Positions 45,855-57,199 of a stretch of DNA of 64,000 nucleotides are shown piece after piece. A program made the translations under genes and the position numbers. Every line of letters starts with the position of its first letter. The stretch's first letter is position 1. The notes under the pieces are model-generated. The model was not told the origin of the DNA. It saw only the letters and a list, made by a program, of their open reading frames with translations, and made no database searches. The stretch is taken from positions 312,001 through 376,000 of the forward strand of contig JAQFVV010012497.1 in the NCBI GenBank assembly GCA_028023455.1, given 5' to 3'. The DNA is from Epiperipatus broadwayi (Eukaryota > Onychophora > Udeonychophora > Euonychophora > Peripatidae).

Positions 45855-46660
45855 AATATATAGGGCATAGGAGCACAGACTTTCACATGACCCACCACTC
45901 TCCACACTATCTCATAACACTGATATCCTGAACACATATGTCGAAAAGATAAATAATCACCAATATACGTATTTCATGCTAAACCAGCAATCATCACTTG
46001 GTCCAGATTATCATCTCTACACATATATGCAATAAGTGCTCAGATATAAATTAAGATAGCCATTCTTCATACTTTAATGGACAGGCTTCAATCCACTCCA
46101 ACTCTTAAACTGTCCATCCAATTTAAATTCTGATGAAGGAATGCTCAAAGGCCACCCTGAGGCCGAGATTCTCGTCATACCCATGTTGACCTAAAAAGTC
46201 TGTGCTCATATTACATATATTGATACAGGTATATAATAAGCCTTTATTTCAGTTATTACATAGTAGAGATATCTGCTCATCTCTTGTATATGTATTAAAT
46301 GGATTATGTCCTGTACATGAGGGGTCAGATTGACTTTAAGTCAATATGGGTGTGACGAGAATCTCGGCCTCAGGATGACCTTTGAGCATTCCATCATCAG
46401 ATTTTCAATTGGATGGACAGTTGAAGAGTTGGAGTGTAGAGTGGATTGAAGCCTGTTCATTAAAGTATGAAGATCAGCTTAATATATATCTGAGCACTTA
46501 TTGCATATATGTGTAGAGATGATAATCTGGACCAACTGATGATTGCTGGTTTAGCATGAAATATGTGTATTGGTGATTATTTATCTTCGACATATATGTG
46601 TTCAAGTGTGTGGAGAGTGGTGGCTCGTGTGAAAGTCTGTGCTCATATGCCCTATATATT
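45855..46660. mobile_element. Foldback element family A, copy 2
   Basis: The left end 'tatagggcataggagcacag' pairs with the right end 'gtgctcatatgccctatata'. Arms of about 330 bases match closely along their length, for example 'gaggccgagattctcgtca' (left) with 'tgacgagaatctcggcctc' (right). The centre (46,203-46,262) is an inverted copy of the flank just outside the left end (45,800-45,860). The same arm sequence makes up copy 1 at 579-2,132. It has no ORF. Confidence 0.75.
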
Positions 46661-47379
46661 ATAATACATTTTAATAAAATACCTGCAATATAACAAGTAA
46701 TCTGAAATTTTGAAAATTTTATTATTTATTATCACTTTGGTTAAATAATTTCATTTTTATTACTATCATCATTATACTTTATACCAATATTTTTTCTGAC
46801 AAATGAATTGTTTTGATTGTATTCTTTTTTTAAAGCATTTTCTAAGCAAGATTTTGATAGACATTTTTTTTATAACAATATGACTAATTTTTTTAACTGT
46901 AATTGGTTTAGATATAAGAAAAAGTGTTGGTATATGTTTACCTATTGAAGCATTCTATTAATTACACATATGGAGTATATAAAAAAATTATCTCATTCTA
47001 TTAAGTTTTCATTTTATTACAATGATTATATTCTTTAATGGACTGTTATTGGTTTTTTTTTAATTCTTAAGCATGAAACAATTTATATTTATAATCAAGT
47101 TTTGAGGATTGTAGAATGAACATATGTTTTTGATTTTAAATCATTGGAATACAAGGATATGGTGTAAATAACATGCATGCCTTCATGTATTCCTCCTATT
47201 CTAACGCTGATTTCATTCAGTCAGAAAGTTTGAATAAGAAAAAAAAAAAATCATAATTTTAATAAAATTTTAGCTTATAATCTCTGATTTACTTGTAAAG
47301 TTGGTTTTACTATCTAGTGTCATCTCTTTATAGAATATTAATAGAATTAAAAATTAATTATAATAAAATAAATAATTGG
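46661..47379. other. AT-rich spacer
   Basis: No feature was seen. Confidence 0.35.
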
Positions 47380-47617
47380 TTTTATTGCTTAGGAATTCAT
47401 AAGTTACAGCACTGGAAATGACAGAACTGGGCCATAGTCCACAGATTTTGAGCTTCAGCAACTGCTACTCTACTATTGCACTAAATAACAAAGACCAAAA
47501 AATAATTGAATGACTTTATGGCTTGGGAATTCACAAGCAGTTTGGACTCTAAGAATGACAGTTGGGCTGTGATTCTTGGATCTTGAGCTCTAGTGTCTGT
47601 CACTACACCAAACAATG
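47380..47617 (-). mobile_element. Two tandem SINE C copies
   Basis: Two units start at about 47,380 and 47,508 (plus-strand 'ttattgcttaggaattc' and 'tttatggcttgggaattc'). On the minus strand the second unit runs from the A-box-like 'tggtgtagtgacag' and B-box-like 'gagctcaagatcc' through the body 'aactgtcattcttagagtcc' to the tail 'gaattcccaagccataaag'. It is the clearest family copy in the window. The A-to-B distance is tRNA-like, but no tRNA folds. Confidence 0.6.
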
Positions 47618-47849
47618 TAAGGCAATTATAACAACATAAGCTACAAAAGAAAAAAGGATTAATAATCATAGCTCATTTATTGCTGGATGGCACTGTAATC
47701 ATGGACAACCAGTTCAAAAGGAAATTATATGATTTCTATTGTTTTTTTAATTATCAGTGTTTTTTATTTTGAATCAAAATTGGTTACTTTGATTTCGTAT
47801 AAGTTTTTGAACTATAACTTAGACCGATTTTAATTTTTTATCTTTTTTG

Positions 47850-47913
47850 AATGGCTTTACTGCTTGGGAGTTTATATGAAGTTTGGGCACCATTCTCCTA
47901 CTATACTAAACCA
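47850..47913 (-). mobile_element. Deleted SINE C copy
   Basis: It has the tail (ttactgcttgggagtt) and the A-box end (ctatactaaaccatgg) joined, with the B box and body mostly missing. Confidence 0.45.
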
Positions 47914-49086
47914 TGGTAGTGATACAATACTTTTTTTTTTATTGTAGTATTTTTAAAAATTGTTGCTTAATCTTCAGATGAATTTTATTATAGTTTTCTT
48001 ACTTTTAAACATAATCTAATGGAAATATCAGGAGAGAATATGTATTTCAAGCTTGATAGTTTAAACAGATAGCTAATATGTTAAAATATCTTAAAAGATT
48101 TAAATAAATAATTAGACCAAAAATAACTTTAAAACAAGAGCAATAATGATATATTTATTCTTAAAATATTTTATTTTCATTTACCATATCATAAAATAAA
48201 TAGATAAATATTAATATAGATTTAAACTCATAATTTTAAATAGCAATTATCTCATACATTTAACATCATAGGATTAATGAGTTGTTTTTTTTTTACTGAT
48301 CATAATGTATTTGAACAATCAGAAATAAATCTAAATTGTTGTTTTCATAGAAAATCAAAGATAGATAAATACCACATAAAATTTAATATTGTATTCAAAC
48401 TATTCAAGATTCTATTAGAGACTTGTAGCAAAGTTTGATTTGTGTATTATACAATATACATAAGACATTTGAAAATATGAAATAATGATATTACACTGTT
48501 ATTTTTTGTGATTTTATAGCAGGAATTCCAGAATAGCATTCTTAAGACTCTCAAATGGAAACCATGTTAACTTCATCTCTTATAAAAATTTAGTGATAAT
48601 CTCAAATAATAGCTGTGTGTTTTTAAGCAGAGAAAATTAGAACTGTTGAATGTTTATATCAGTGCTTTATTAAAACTTTCAATACTATTAATGTCATTAA
48701 ACATATATTCATTGAATAAAATTCAAATTGTGTGTTGAGATTCTGTGCATAAAAGTTTTTTTTTTACTTTTTTATTTTTCTTATAATGGTGAACTTATGG
48801 ATTATTCTGTATATTAAAAAAACATCACAAAAATTAAAAAGAGGAAATAAAAAAAGATATTCTGTGGACATTAGGACAAATGCTTTAGGATATATGATCA
48901 TTTCCTTATGTGATGAAAATCACATCATATTAAATTTTCATGACTAGTACCCATTAATTAGAACTACTTAGATATGATTTACTAAATATCATTTCCAGCT
49001 ATGAACAATTCCTAAATTATAAACTATAAAATTATATAAGTTTAAGCAAATTAAATTTTATGCTTAGAAAAAAATCTTAAATTTAA
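47914..49086. other. AT-rich spacer
   Basis: No feature was seen before the target duplication at 49,087. Confidence 0.35.
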
Positions 49087-49194
49087 AAATAAGCGGTTGT
49101 TTTCTCATCCTTGGTGTTCGTCTTAAGATGTCGCTACTTCTAGGTAAATTCCTAGAAATATACTGTTTCACCAGACTTCACCCAACCAAAGAGG

Positions 49195-49360
49195 AATTTT
49201 TCTACGTTATAAACGCAGAAAAGTCCTCACGTTATGTTGGACGGAGGAGGCGGCGACAGAAGCCAACACAAAGAGACTTCTTTCTATGATAAAACACAGA
49301 AAGAGTTCCCGACAGCTGCCGGTTATGGCTTTTTTTCTATGCTAAAAGCAAAGAGAAAGA
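49195..49360. repeat. Three small TTTCT...AGAAA hairpins
   Basis: Hairpins lie at about 49,200-49,221 (tttctacgttataaacgcag), 49,281-49,302 and 49,335-49,357. Each has a TTTCT...AGAAA outer stem. In the first and third the inner stem changes on both sides (CGTT/AACG; GC/GC). Confidence 0.45.
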
Positions 49361-49702
49361 AATGCCTTGATTGGCTGCCGTGGTAGTCGATTTTGTTCAT
49401 CATTTTCTCGTAATAGTAGAATATCTATTCTCTCTGTAGTTTCGGGTGAGAGTATGTGTATTTGAAGCAGTCGTAGTTTTTTTAAATTTGATAAGATGTC
49501 TATTTTTTTTTAATGTGTTGTAACTTACTTTACTGTTGTAAGTTTAGTAATAATGTCCTGGAGATTCCATTACGAAGGGGTAACCCTCAAAAATTGCTTT
49601 TAAGGGTGCGAAAGGGAAAAAAATTAAAGGATCACGCGAAAAGTACCGTTTTCGCGAGAATTCGTCCGTGACCAGTTACTTTCGCTATATATACACACAC
49701 AA

Positions 49703-50200
49703 ACAAAAACAACCCACTGTCTAATTATTAGGAATTACTTGTCCGAAAAATAAAATTAGTCGGGTATTATTTTTTTTTTTTTGTTACATTTATTATTTCA
49801 AAATAAGATTAGTTTTTATATCTACACACTAACAAAAACAACCCAGTTCCTGATTAATTACTGTCTTTAAAAAAAAAAAAAAAAAAGCAAATTCAACAGG
49901 GTTTGATTTTTTTCAATGGAGTCTTTGAATTACGGTTTGGTTGTTTTTATATATACACAAGATTTACCAAAAAAAAAAAAAAAAGAAATCCACTTTCTGA
50001 TTAATTACTGTCAAAAGAAATGCAAATTAGTCAGCTATCATTTTTAAATTTAGTATTTCAATAATGGTACCCTTTTTATATAGACAGACTTAACAAAAAT
50101 AACCCACTTTCTAATTCATTAACAGAAATTAGTCGGGTATCATTTTTCAATCGAGTCTTTTAATGATGGTCCTTACTATTAGTAGTCGGGTATCAATTCT
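49703..50200. repeat. Minisatellite, four ~120-137-bp units
   Basis: Unit starts marked by 'acaaaaacaaccca' or a close variant are at 49,703, 49,832, about 49,968 and 50,092. Each unit also carries 'ctgattaatta' or a variant and an 'agtcgggtatcattttt' block. Confidence 0.6.
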
Positions 50201-50241
50201 AAATTGTAGTATATAAATTACGTTACTTTTGATAGATTTAG

Positions 50242-50735
50242 AATTATGTCTTGCTTTTTTAATAAAATGATTGATTTACTCTTGACCAAAAATACCGTAA
50301 CTTTAAAAAAAGACACACATAAAGTCCCAAAAAAAAAAGAGAAAAAGCCCCGTAACTTTAAAGACACACACACAAACTCAAAAACAATCTAAGATTAATA
50401 ATAAACATTGACTTATTACGTCTTGCTTTTGAATCAAATTGTTGATTTACTCTTGCAAAAAAAAATTTCGTAACTTTAAAAAGACAGACCTAAAGTCAAA
50501 AAAAAAAAAATTCGAAAAAGCCCCGTAACTTTAAAGACACACACACAAACTAAAAAACAAGATAAGATTAATAAACATTTACTTATTACGTCTTGCTTTT
50601 GAATAAAAGTATTGATTTACTCTTGCAAAAAAAAAAAAAAGACCGTAACTTTAAAAAAACACCATAACTTTAAAGACACACACACACAAAATCAAAAAAA
50701 AGATAAGATTAATAAACATTTACAAAAATGAAAAA
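50242..50735. repeat. Minisatellite, three ~170-bp units
   Basis: Units start at 50,242, 50,413 and 50,583 with 'tta(c/t)gtcttgctttt'. Each continues with 'gatttactcttg', 'cgtaactttaaa' and a (CA)n-containing 'agacacacacacaaa' block. Confidence 0.65.
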
Positions 50736-51115
50736 AACTAACATCATATAATAGTATTAGTTAGTAGAATATTTTATTACAAATCTAAGAAATCAGGTCT
50801 TTTTAGATCAAATCGATCATTTAGGTCCGGCCCGAAATCGTTATATGTATATGTTTTTGATTAGCATCAACGCCATCTTAAGGTGAACACCAAGGATGAG
50901 AATATAACTAAATAAGCTTGTTAGTTATATTGATTTTGAGATAAATTTATTAATCCATAAAATATATACAAAAAATTATGAAGCACTTTATTATAATGAA
51001 TTGTTTTAATTCCTTGTTAATCTTATAACGTTTTTGTAATTTGTAGTACAATGCTGTTAAACTTTGAACAAGAGATACAATGAATAACTAAAATCATAAT
51101 TATTTATTTTGCATT

Positions 51116-51262
51116 TCATCATCATCATCATCAACTATTATTAATCTACTGCAGAATGAAGGTCTCTCCAAGTTCAATCAATTTTTTCCTATCTTTAGCT
51201 TCTCTTCTCCACACCACCCCTGCACACTTTCTTATTTCAGCCATCCATCTCACATTTAATAG
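51116..51262 (-). mobile_element. RTE-like LINE 3' tail (copy 6)
   Basis: On the plus strand it begins 'tcatcatcatcatcatca' and continues 'ctgcagaatgaaggtctctc', the reverse complement of the family 3' end: the ILQ..ID tail, the GET/LGE block, then the WRRE and (C)AG blocks. It is a short 5'-truncated copy. Confidence 0.7.
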
Positions 51263-51639
51263 TATAAAAATTATTTATCTATTTTTTTAAAAAAAAAAAA
51301 CATATATATAGGAATAGTATTTAATTTTATATGATATTGATGTAGTAAGAAAATAAATAATAATTACATCTATGTTAAATACAATCAGTGACAAAGTAAA
51401 AAAGCAATAGTAATATATAAATATAAAATGGAGTTAATTAATAACATTTACAAAATAGAAATATTAGAATAATCATAAGAGATAACTGTGAGAAAAAAGA
51501 AAGCATGTTTTATTGATATCTCAATTCTGAGAACAACAAAATAAGGATTATATAATCTGTTACAGTCATCATTAAAAGATCAATATGGTATAAAAAAATT
51601 GTAGTACATGTTTTGAAAATATCAGCTTCACATTCTGAT

Positions 51640-52240
51640 TTTCTTATTTGCCACCTTGTGCAAGCTTGAGTAATCAATGGATGCCACTAGTAATGCTTAA
51701 CAAATCTCTATCCAGTATTATCATGTCCATATCTATATAGTAATTTCTAACTTATAGCTTGTACTATTGAGAGGGTTTGAATCTGGATCTAGTTCACTTA
51801 GATTTTTTGGATTTAATATCCCTTTCCTTCAACAAAACATTTTTATTACTTTTGCTTAACTATTAAGATACTATTTAAAATTCAAAAATATTAATGTTTT
51901 GAATTTAAGCCAACTTGTTTGCATAATAATATAGATCAGGCAGTAATCAATATCTATAAATTACGGTACCATTAGTTTTTATTTAATATAAACATTTGAC
52001 TATTCTTTATCTAGGATTGATATGAAACCAACAAACCATTATAAGAACTCGTTTTTTTTTTGTTAGCAAAATCTTCCTTCACTCTGATTACTCCAATTAG
52101 TGTAAGTTTGAGTAATCAATAGATGTTAGATGGTAGTGTTTAGTAAATCTATGCAGTGCTGTCCTATTTAAATTCCCAGACTAATATTACCTTATAGATT
52201 TCATCAATGAGGAGGTTTTTGATATTAATCTAGTGCACTT
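51640..52240. mobile_element. Two degenerate copies of long-form family B
   Basis: 'gccaccttgtgcaagcttga' with 'gtaatcaatggatgcca' at about 51,650-51,690 repeats the head of the 740-bp family B element. 'gagtaatcaatagatg', 'agactaatattacc' and 'catcaatgaggagg' at 52,110-52,225 repeat its middle. Both copies are diverged, and their ends and duplications are not visible. Confidence 0.5.
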
Positions 52241-53531
52241 TTTCTCCAGCACCCATCATTTACAATTTTTTCTTAATTTCAAGCTCTTGGACAAAAATGT
52301 AAAAACTTATTAATGTTTTGAATCAGAGCCAGTTTGTTTGCATGGTTATATAGATCTGAAATCAGTTCAGTATCTATATATGTTAGCATTTTCTCTCTTC
52401 TTTAATAACTGTAGATATCTCTATTTTTTTAGCTAACATAGGTATAAAATAAAGAAATACCACATGACTCCAGTTTATACAAAGCTTTTCAGCAGCAAAT
52501 TTTTTTTCTTCTTCTTCAGTTCTAAGTGATAGAACTTTAAGAGAAATAGAATTTGCTGCTCAAAAGTATTGTGTAGTTGAGATTATATGATGTTTTGTTC
52601 CACAATATTTACATAGTATTTAGTTACCAATTATCTAATGAGTTATATTTTAAACCTAGAGAAATACCTCTTCAAGAAAGAAATTAGGGGGAGGGGAATC
52701 AATTTTGAAATATGAACAATAGACTTTTTAAGATTATATATATTTAATATGCATAAATTGATGGAATTTGGTAGAAAATCTTTAGAAGTGTTAATGTGAG
52801 TTTGCTTTGTTCAAGTTTAAAATCTGTTATCTTTTGGGGAAAGCTTTAAGGCAGCAATTAAATATAGTCCTAAAAATGAAAATAGTAATTGAGAAAACAG
52901 ATGGGGGGGAGTTCAAACATGAGAATGTATTAAAGAAACTTCAATCCAACTTGTAGCTGAGAGATAAAAAACCAAGAAGAAAATAGCAATAGTCTAGGAT
53001 GTAATAGATAATAGAAGAAACAATGAAGTGGAATCATAGATTTTTTTTCCTTTTCTCCTGACTTATTTCAACTATGCAGAACATTCATTGAAAACTTAAA
53101 TTGGTATCCAGTAAGAAAAATTACTGAGACTATAAAGCAACTGAGTTTGATATAGGAAAGACTTAATGTTATAATGATATTATTTCCATCAGCCATTGTA
53201 AAATTGACATAGGCTATAAATATTTTTCATTGAAAGAGAAAACTGCTTCTGCATAACCATATCTAAATAATTTTAAATAAAGTAGCTTTAATTTTTTTTA
53301 TCTCAACAAAAAAATGTAGATAATGAATTATATGTAATCTTTATTTTGAAAGCAATAAAATCATAATTAATTGCTTGGGGAAGTTATTTGACATTCAGCC
53401 CATTAGTTAACAATTTGAGCACAACACCCCTCTTCAATATATCCATTTGAGTTTTTTTTAACCAACTTAGAATCAATCATTATACAAAACTGCATTGAAA
53501 TATTGATCGAAATTGGAGTTTTTAGATTGTT
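52241..53531. other. AT-rich DNA, no gene seen
   Basis: A minus-strand frame of 81 codons (53,403-53,648) runs across a poly-A tract and a retroposed fragment, and is not a gene. Confidence 0.4.
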
Positions 53532-53547
53532 AAAAATGAGTAATATG

Positions 53548-53595
53548 TCTTGCGTTGTTAGCTGAGAGGTATCGCATATGGAAAAAAAAAAAAAA
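53548..53595 (+). mobile_element. 34-nt retroposed tRNA-like fragment with poly(A)
   Basis: The insert 'tcttgcgttgttagctgaga...catatgg' is 34 bases followed by about 18 A. It is flanked by a perfect 16-bp duplication, aaaaatgagtaatatg (53,532-53,547 and 53,596-53,611); the last A's of the tail overlap the second repeat. 'ttagctgagaggtatcgc' resembles the D-arm and A box of a tRNA. It is probably the 5' end of a tRNA or tRNA-like RNA that was polyadenylated and reverse transcribed. Confidence 0.6.
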
Positions 53596-54279
53596 AAAAA
53601 TGAGTAATATGCAAATAGTTTTCTCATAGAGACCATAAAAGTTGTCATATAATCGTCCTGTGATTATTTAAAAAGAAAACGGTTTAAAGTGATATGAAAA
53701 TGAATTTAAGACCATAATATCTTAGAGATTTATCAAACAGAATTTCTCCTATTAATTGAAGAATTTATCTAACAAAAATTAAACTAAGCATTGTTGTATT
53801 CACCAAGATTATTTAAACTTATTTGATTACAAAATCAATATAAGAAATTGAGAACTTAGTTAAATTAATTATATTCTAAGATGGTTGAATTAATATAATG
53901 AGAAAATACTTTATAAGACAAAGATTATTGTGTTAAGCAGCATTGTGTGACATTTATGAAGAGTTTTGATTTGCTTTTTCATTAAGAAGATACAATGCAT
54001 TTGTTAATATGAAATGGTGTAATATTTTTTAATGCTAAAGATATATAAAAAGTTAGAATTTTTTAGGTATGAAATTAAAAATAGATACCTCGTAAATAAA
54101 GCTTCCATTAATTAAGTTTATTCAGAATTATAGAAAATTTTATTGTTAAAATATGTTGATTTTAATGACATATGCATAATGGAACATCAAAGCAATGTGT
54201 TGCATACTTATGAATAACAAAAATAGAGATTTTTCATTGGAATTTGAATTCACAATATTCCATAATAAATTAATAATCT

Positions 54280-55245
54280 GTATTTTAGACAGAGTGGCAA
54301 AATTAATTATTCAAATTAATGGAAGATACCAAATATAGATAATTCAGGTTTATGGCCAACAAGTCTCATTGTGATAAAGAAGTAGAGGATTTTTATATGG
54401 ATATACAAAATACTTTTGATCAGACCAATTGATAAATGATTAAAAGTTGAAAATGCTGTTGATAAATTTGGTTTATAGAAAAAGAAAATGATATATTATA
54501 AATTCTTTGAGAAAAAATGATAAATGGATATGGAATGTCCGAATGAAGGCAATGCAAATGCTCTCAATAGATTCGACATGGGAAATGATCACGAACTAGA
54601 GAAATAAAATGTTATTGCAAAACTATTGAGACAAAAATTATTAAGAAAAACATTAGTAACAGTTGATATTTCTAATCTTCAGAAATAATCCAATGAATTT
54701 AAATTAGAACCTGTAAATCATTTTAAAATAATAACAGATTTTGAACATTGTTCAAACTTGAATAAATCCAGTAAGAAAATAAGTGATACACTATTAAGAA
54801 CTGCAAGAAAAATAGGTGATACTAAAAAGTAATATATTAGTAAATTTTCTACTGAGACAAGAGAATGTATTTAGAAAAAGATATGAAAATTTTTAAAAAT
54901 GACCCATTGAGAAGAATTGAATATCTAGAGTTATGTATAATAATAATAAAATTAATAACAATATGAGAAAATATAATTGTCAGTTGGTAAGGAGAACTAT
55001 AGAAGAGAATAAAAGTCTCAGAAATGTACAACAGTATCTTGATATTGGAAGGAAAGTTATTTCTGTACTAAGATGAGCTAGAACTTTTTACTAAGAAGAT
55101 AGATGGCATTATGAAATATGTAAAAGAGTTCTGTAAAGAATTACATAACAATAAAGATTAAAAAAAGTATCCCTTTCAGTTATAATGTCTTCAGAAATAC
55201 TCGCATTTTAGATGAAATTAGACATGCAGTTACATCTACTTAAGT
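54280..55245 (+). mobile_element. RTE-like LINE, endonuclease-to-RT fragment (copy 5)
   Basis: In broken frames it starts RVAKLIIQINGRYQI, gives VYGQQVSL and FDQTN, then (after a deletion that removes MGDFN) the linker. It ends with VIMSSEILAF at about 55,200, the start of RT. Its blocks match copy 3 (37,470-38,480) in order. The 3' part is missing, and the Jockey-like LINE begins directly after on the other strand. Confidence 0.7.
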
Positions 55246-55273
55246 ATTTATATGGATTTAGATAGTTTAACTG

Positions 55274-55498
55274 TTAACGAAGTATCATAAAGAAACCTTT
55301 AGAAATTCTGATACTACAACCATAAATCCGATAGTTCTTAACTATGTGGTTCACAATTTGTATTTGTCCACATTTATTAATATCAGTGACTGATAAATTC
55401 CATTTGTGAAGCAGATGAATACAACAACCATAAGTTGTCCTGAATCCATTGATGAGATTCCAATCCAAGAAAATGAAGAAATTTGTGTAGAATTTCAT
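55274..55498 (-). pseudogene. Jockey-like LINE C-terminal finger
   Basis: The 74-codon frame includes LDWNLINGFRTTYGCCIHLL, HKWNL and CGQIQIVNHIVKN. In relatives this is R..HG.C..L.HKW...CDCG..QT..HI...C, a cysteine-histidine cluster. The last Cys is replaced by Tyr. Confidence 0.65.
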
Positions 55499-56010
55499 AA
55501 AATTCCATTTATTGCTTCATAATTTTTTGATTGTAGATACTTGGTTAAATATCCAAAAAAAGGGGGGGATTTTGTGAGTTATTGGCAAATTAAATCTGCT
55601 TAATAGTTTTTATATACATTTTGTATGAGCGATGTCTCTTTTGATATCAGATGGAGGAATATGTGAAAGAACAGTCATTATAAAGGTGTCAGACTTAAGT
55701 ATACCAGTAATATTTCTCATGGAAATATTTGAGTATTTAGAAGTTTATTGTGAATACAATATTCTGTACCAGAATATGCTAATGCATGTATTTATAACAT
55801 AACCCAAGTAACGCCATTCAGCTTTACAAGATTATTCCTAGAAATTAATTTTGATATTTCATATTATTGTTGCAGAAAGTTATATTCAGATTACAAATTG
55901 ATTTTCTAGTGTTTAATGAAAAATTGAATATATTATCTTTATTGGAATAAGCATGAGACTCCAGTCTGGAAAAATTTCCCTTTTTTTTTCAGATCCTTAT
56001 TGAGAAATTT

Positions 56011-56175
56011 TTATAATTCAGGAATATCTCTTTTGAGAAGTGAAAGCAATATCATCAACATAGATGGATTTTTTGCCTTTTGTATCTGGAAGATCATTGC
56101 TGAATATATTAAATAAAATAATTCAAAGAACTGAATTCTGTGGCAGTCCATTGATTTGCTGTGACAATCATTTAG
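56011..56175 (-). pseudogene. Jockey-like RT catalytic core
   Basis: In the frame NGLPQNSVL*IILFNIFSN, followed by DLPDTKGKKSIYVDDIAF, the YVDD catalytic motif is at 56,051-56,062. One TGA interrupts the box B helix. A 64-codon frame in another register overlaps this and is a shadow. Confidence 0.7.
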
Positions 56176-56374
56176 TGTCATTTGAATTTTTCTATTCGAA
56201 AGCATTTTGTCAAGTGAATTAATGATTTTCTTGCATTTAAGAATTGTAAAAAATTAGAATATTTTTTCAAACAAAATCACAAGTTGAAATGCACAAGATT
56301 TGAATTTAGTTTGAAAGCATTTTTCAGTGTGATTTGTTAATAATAAAAATTGTTCAAAATAGTTTTTTCCTGAC

Positions 56375-56650
56375 CTAAAACCAACTCATTACAAAAAGCT
56401 GATTCTCAACTGTTGATACAATTCTTTCAAAAATCTTGTAGGGAACATATAATAATGATATTGGATGATAATTTTTTGGATTATTTCTGGGAAGTTTGCT
56501 TGTATGCCAAATTTTAGGAATACTTTCTGCATGAATAATGTTAATGAGTAATTTTGTCAACCATAGTTTATTAGCTTTAGGTTGTAAATTTTTAAAAAAT
56601 TCTGGGAGCATGTTATGGGCAAGTTTGAGTTCATCAATATGTAGGAACAT
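56375..56650 (-). pseudogene. Jockey-like RT N-terminal part
   Basis: This 91-codon frame has KIWHTSKLPRNNPKNYHPIS at residues 46-65, the W...(V)IPxxKxxKxxxxYRPISLL motif, then YKIFERIV, the usual fingers helix. The R of YRPIS is H here. Confidence 0.7.
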
Positions 56651-56967
56651 AATGAGAATGTTTGCATTTTTGTTCTAATATGTTTTTCCTCATTCTGTTA
56701 TTCTTGAGCTTAAAAGTCTGGTGTATAAGATTGGCAATCTAAATTAGCTGTAATAGTAGTGACTCTCTTAAAGATACTTTTATATCCACTAAATTTTGCA
56801 ACAGAGCTCAATCTTGAAAAGTTTCTTTCTTTATGGTCTCTCTTCACTTTTTTTTCAGGCATTATCCATTGAGCTTAACATATTTATCTGCAAAATTTCT
56901 GAATCTTGTACATAAATGTTGGCTATAAAGAGTGATGTTTGTTTGAAAAATTGCTTACAATATCAAT

Positions 56968-57198
56968 AAATTTTACAGTCCCTGTATTATATTAATACTA
57001 TATTGGTAAACAATGGTATCAAAATATGAATATTTAGTGCGTATTCATACCTAAAGTATTGTCATCAATTATTCTCACAATCAGAACAATTTTTTTTTCA
57101 TTTGCAATCTATAGTAAATGAATGGGTACTAAATATTCATATTTTGATACTATTGGTCATCATTACAGTATTAATATAAAGCAGGCATTGTAAAATTT
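56968..57198. mobile_element. 231-bp MITE / foldback F
   Basis: The ends aaattttaca...ccctg and the right-hand reverse complement pair up. The pairing continues through 'tatcaaaatatgaatattta' (left, 57,018-57,040) and 'taaatattcatattttgata' (right), leaving a loop of about 80 bases. No ORF. Confidence 0.65.
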
Positions 57199-57199
57199 G

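Larger units (their letters stand above)
49095..50909. mobile_element. 1.8-kb non-autonomous TIR element with minisatellites
   Basis: The ends are 39-bp inverted repeats with 33 matches (both contain ctcatccttggtgttc and cttaagatg). They are flanked by an exact 8-bp duplication, aaataagc, at 49,087-49,094 and 50,910-50,917. The left third is G+C-richer and holds three small hairpins. The rest consists of two minisatellites (period about 130 bp, then 170 bp) of T- and A-rich units. No transposase frame was found. An 8-bp duplication occurs in hAT, P, Merlin and some Mutator-like elements, but the termini fit none of them clearly. The element is bounded and well preserved, so it may have moved fairly recently. 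Confidence 0.8.
55260..56960 (-). mobile_element. Jockey/CR1-like LINE, RT and C-terminus
   Basis: Read on the minus strand: a region before RT (about 56,900-56,660), RT (56,650-55,950), a post-RT part with LSHIPPSDIKRD (about 55,640) and a final finger region. Box B reads NGLPQNSVL at about 56,140 and box C IYVDDIAF at about 56,050. The IPPSDIKR motif and the HKWNL...CG...NHIV tail are typical of Jockey-like LINEs of invertebrates. There are several stops and frameshifts. The end at 55,260 lacks a clear poly(A). Confidence 0.75.

Noticed and set aside
47481-47669. 62-codon minus frame
   Set aside because: It lies across a tRNA-SINE copy and shows no protein family.
49550-49690. GC-richer segment considered as rRNA or snRNA
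   Set aside because: No recognisable conserved rRNA or snRNA block; it lies within the TIR element.
50242-50735. Regular repeats that might suggest a CRISPR-like array
   Set aside because: The units are ~170 bp, diverged throughout, with no short identical repeat plus unique spacers, inside a TIR element of a eukaryote.
56011-56205. 64-codon minus frame
   Set aside because: It is out of register with the NGLPQ...YVDD reading of the same DNA, so it is a shadow.
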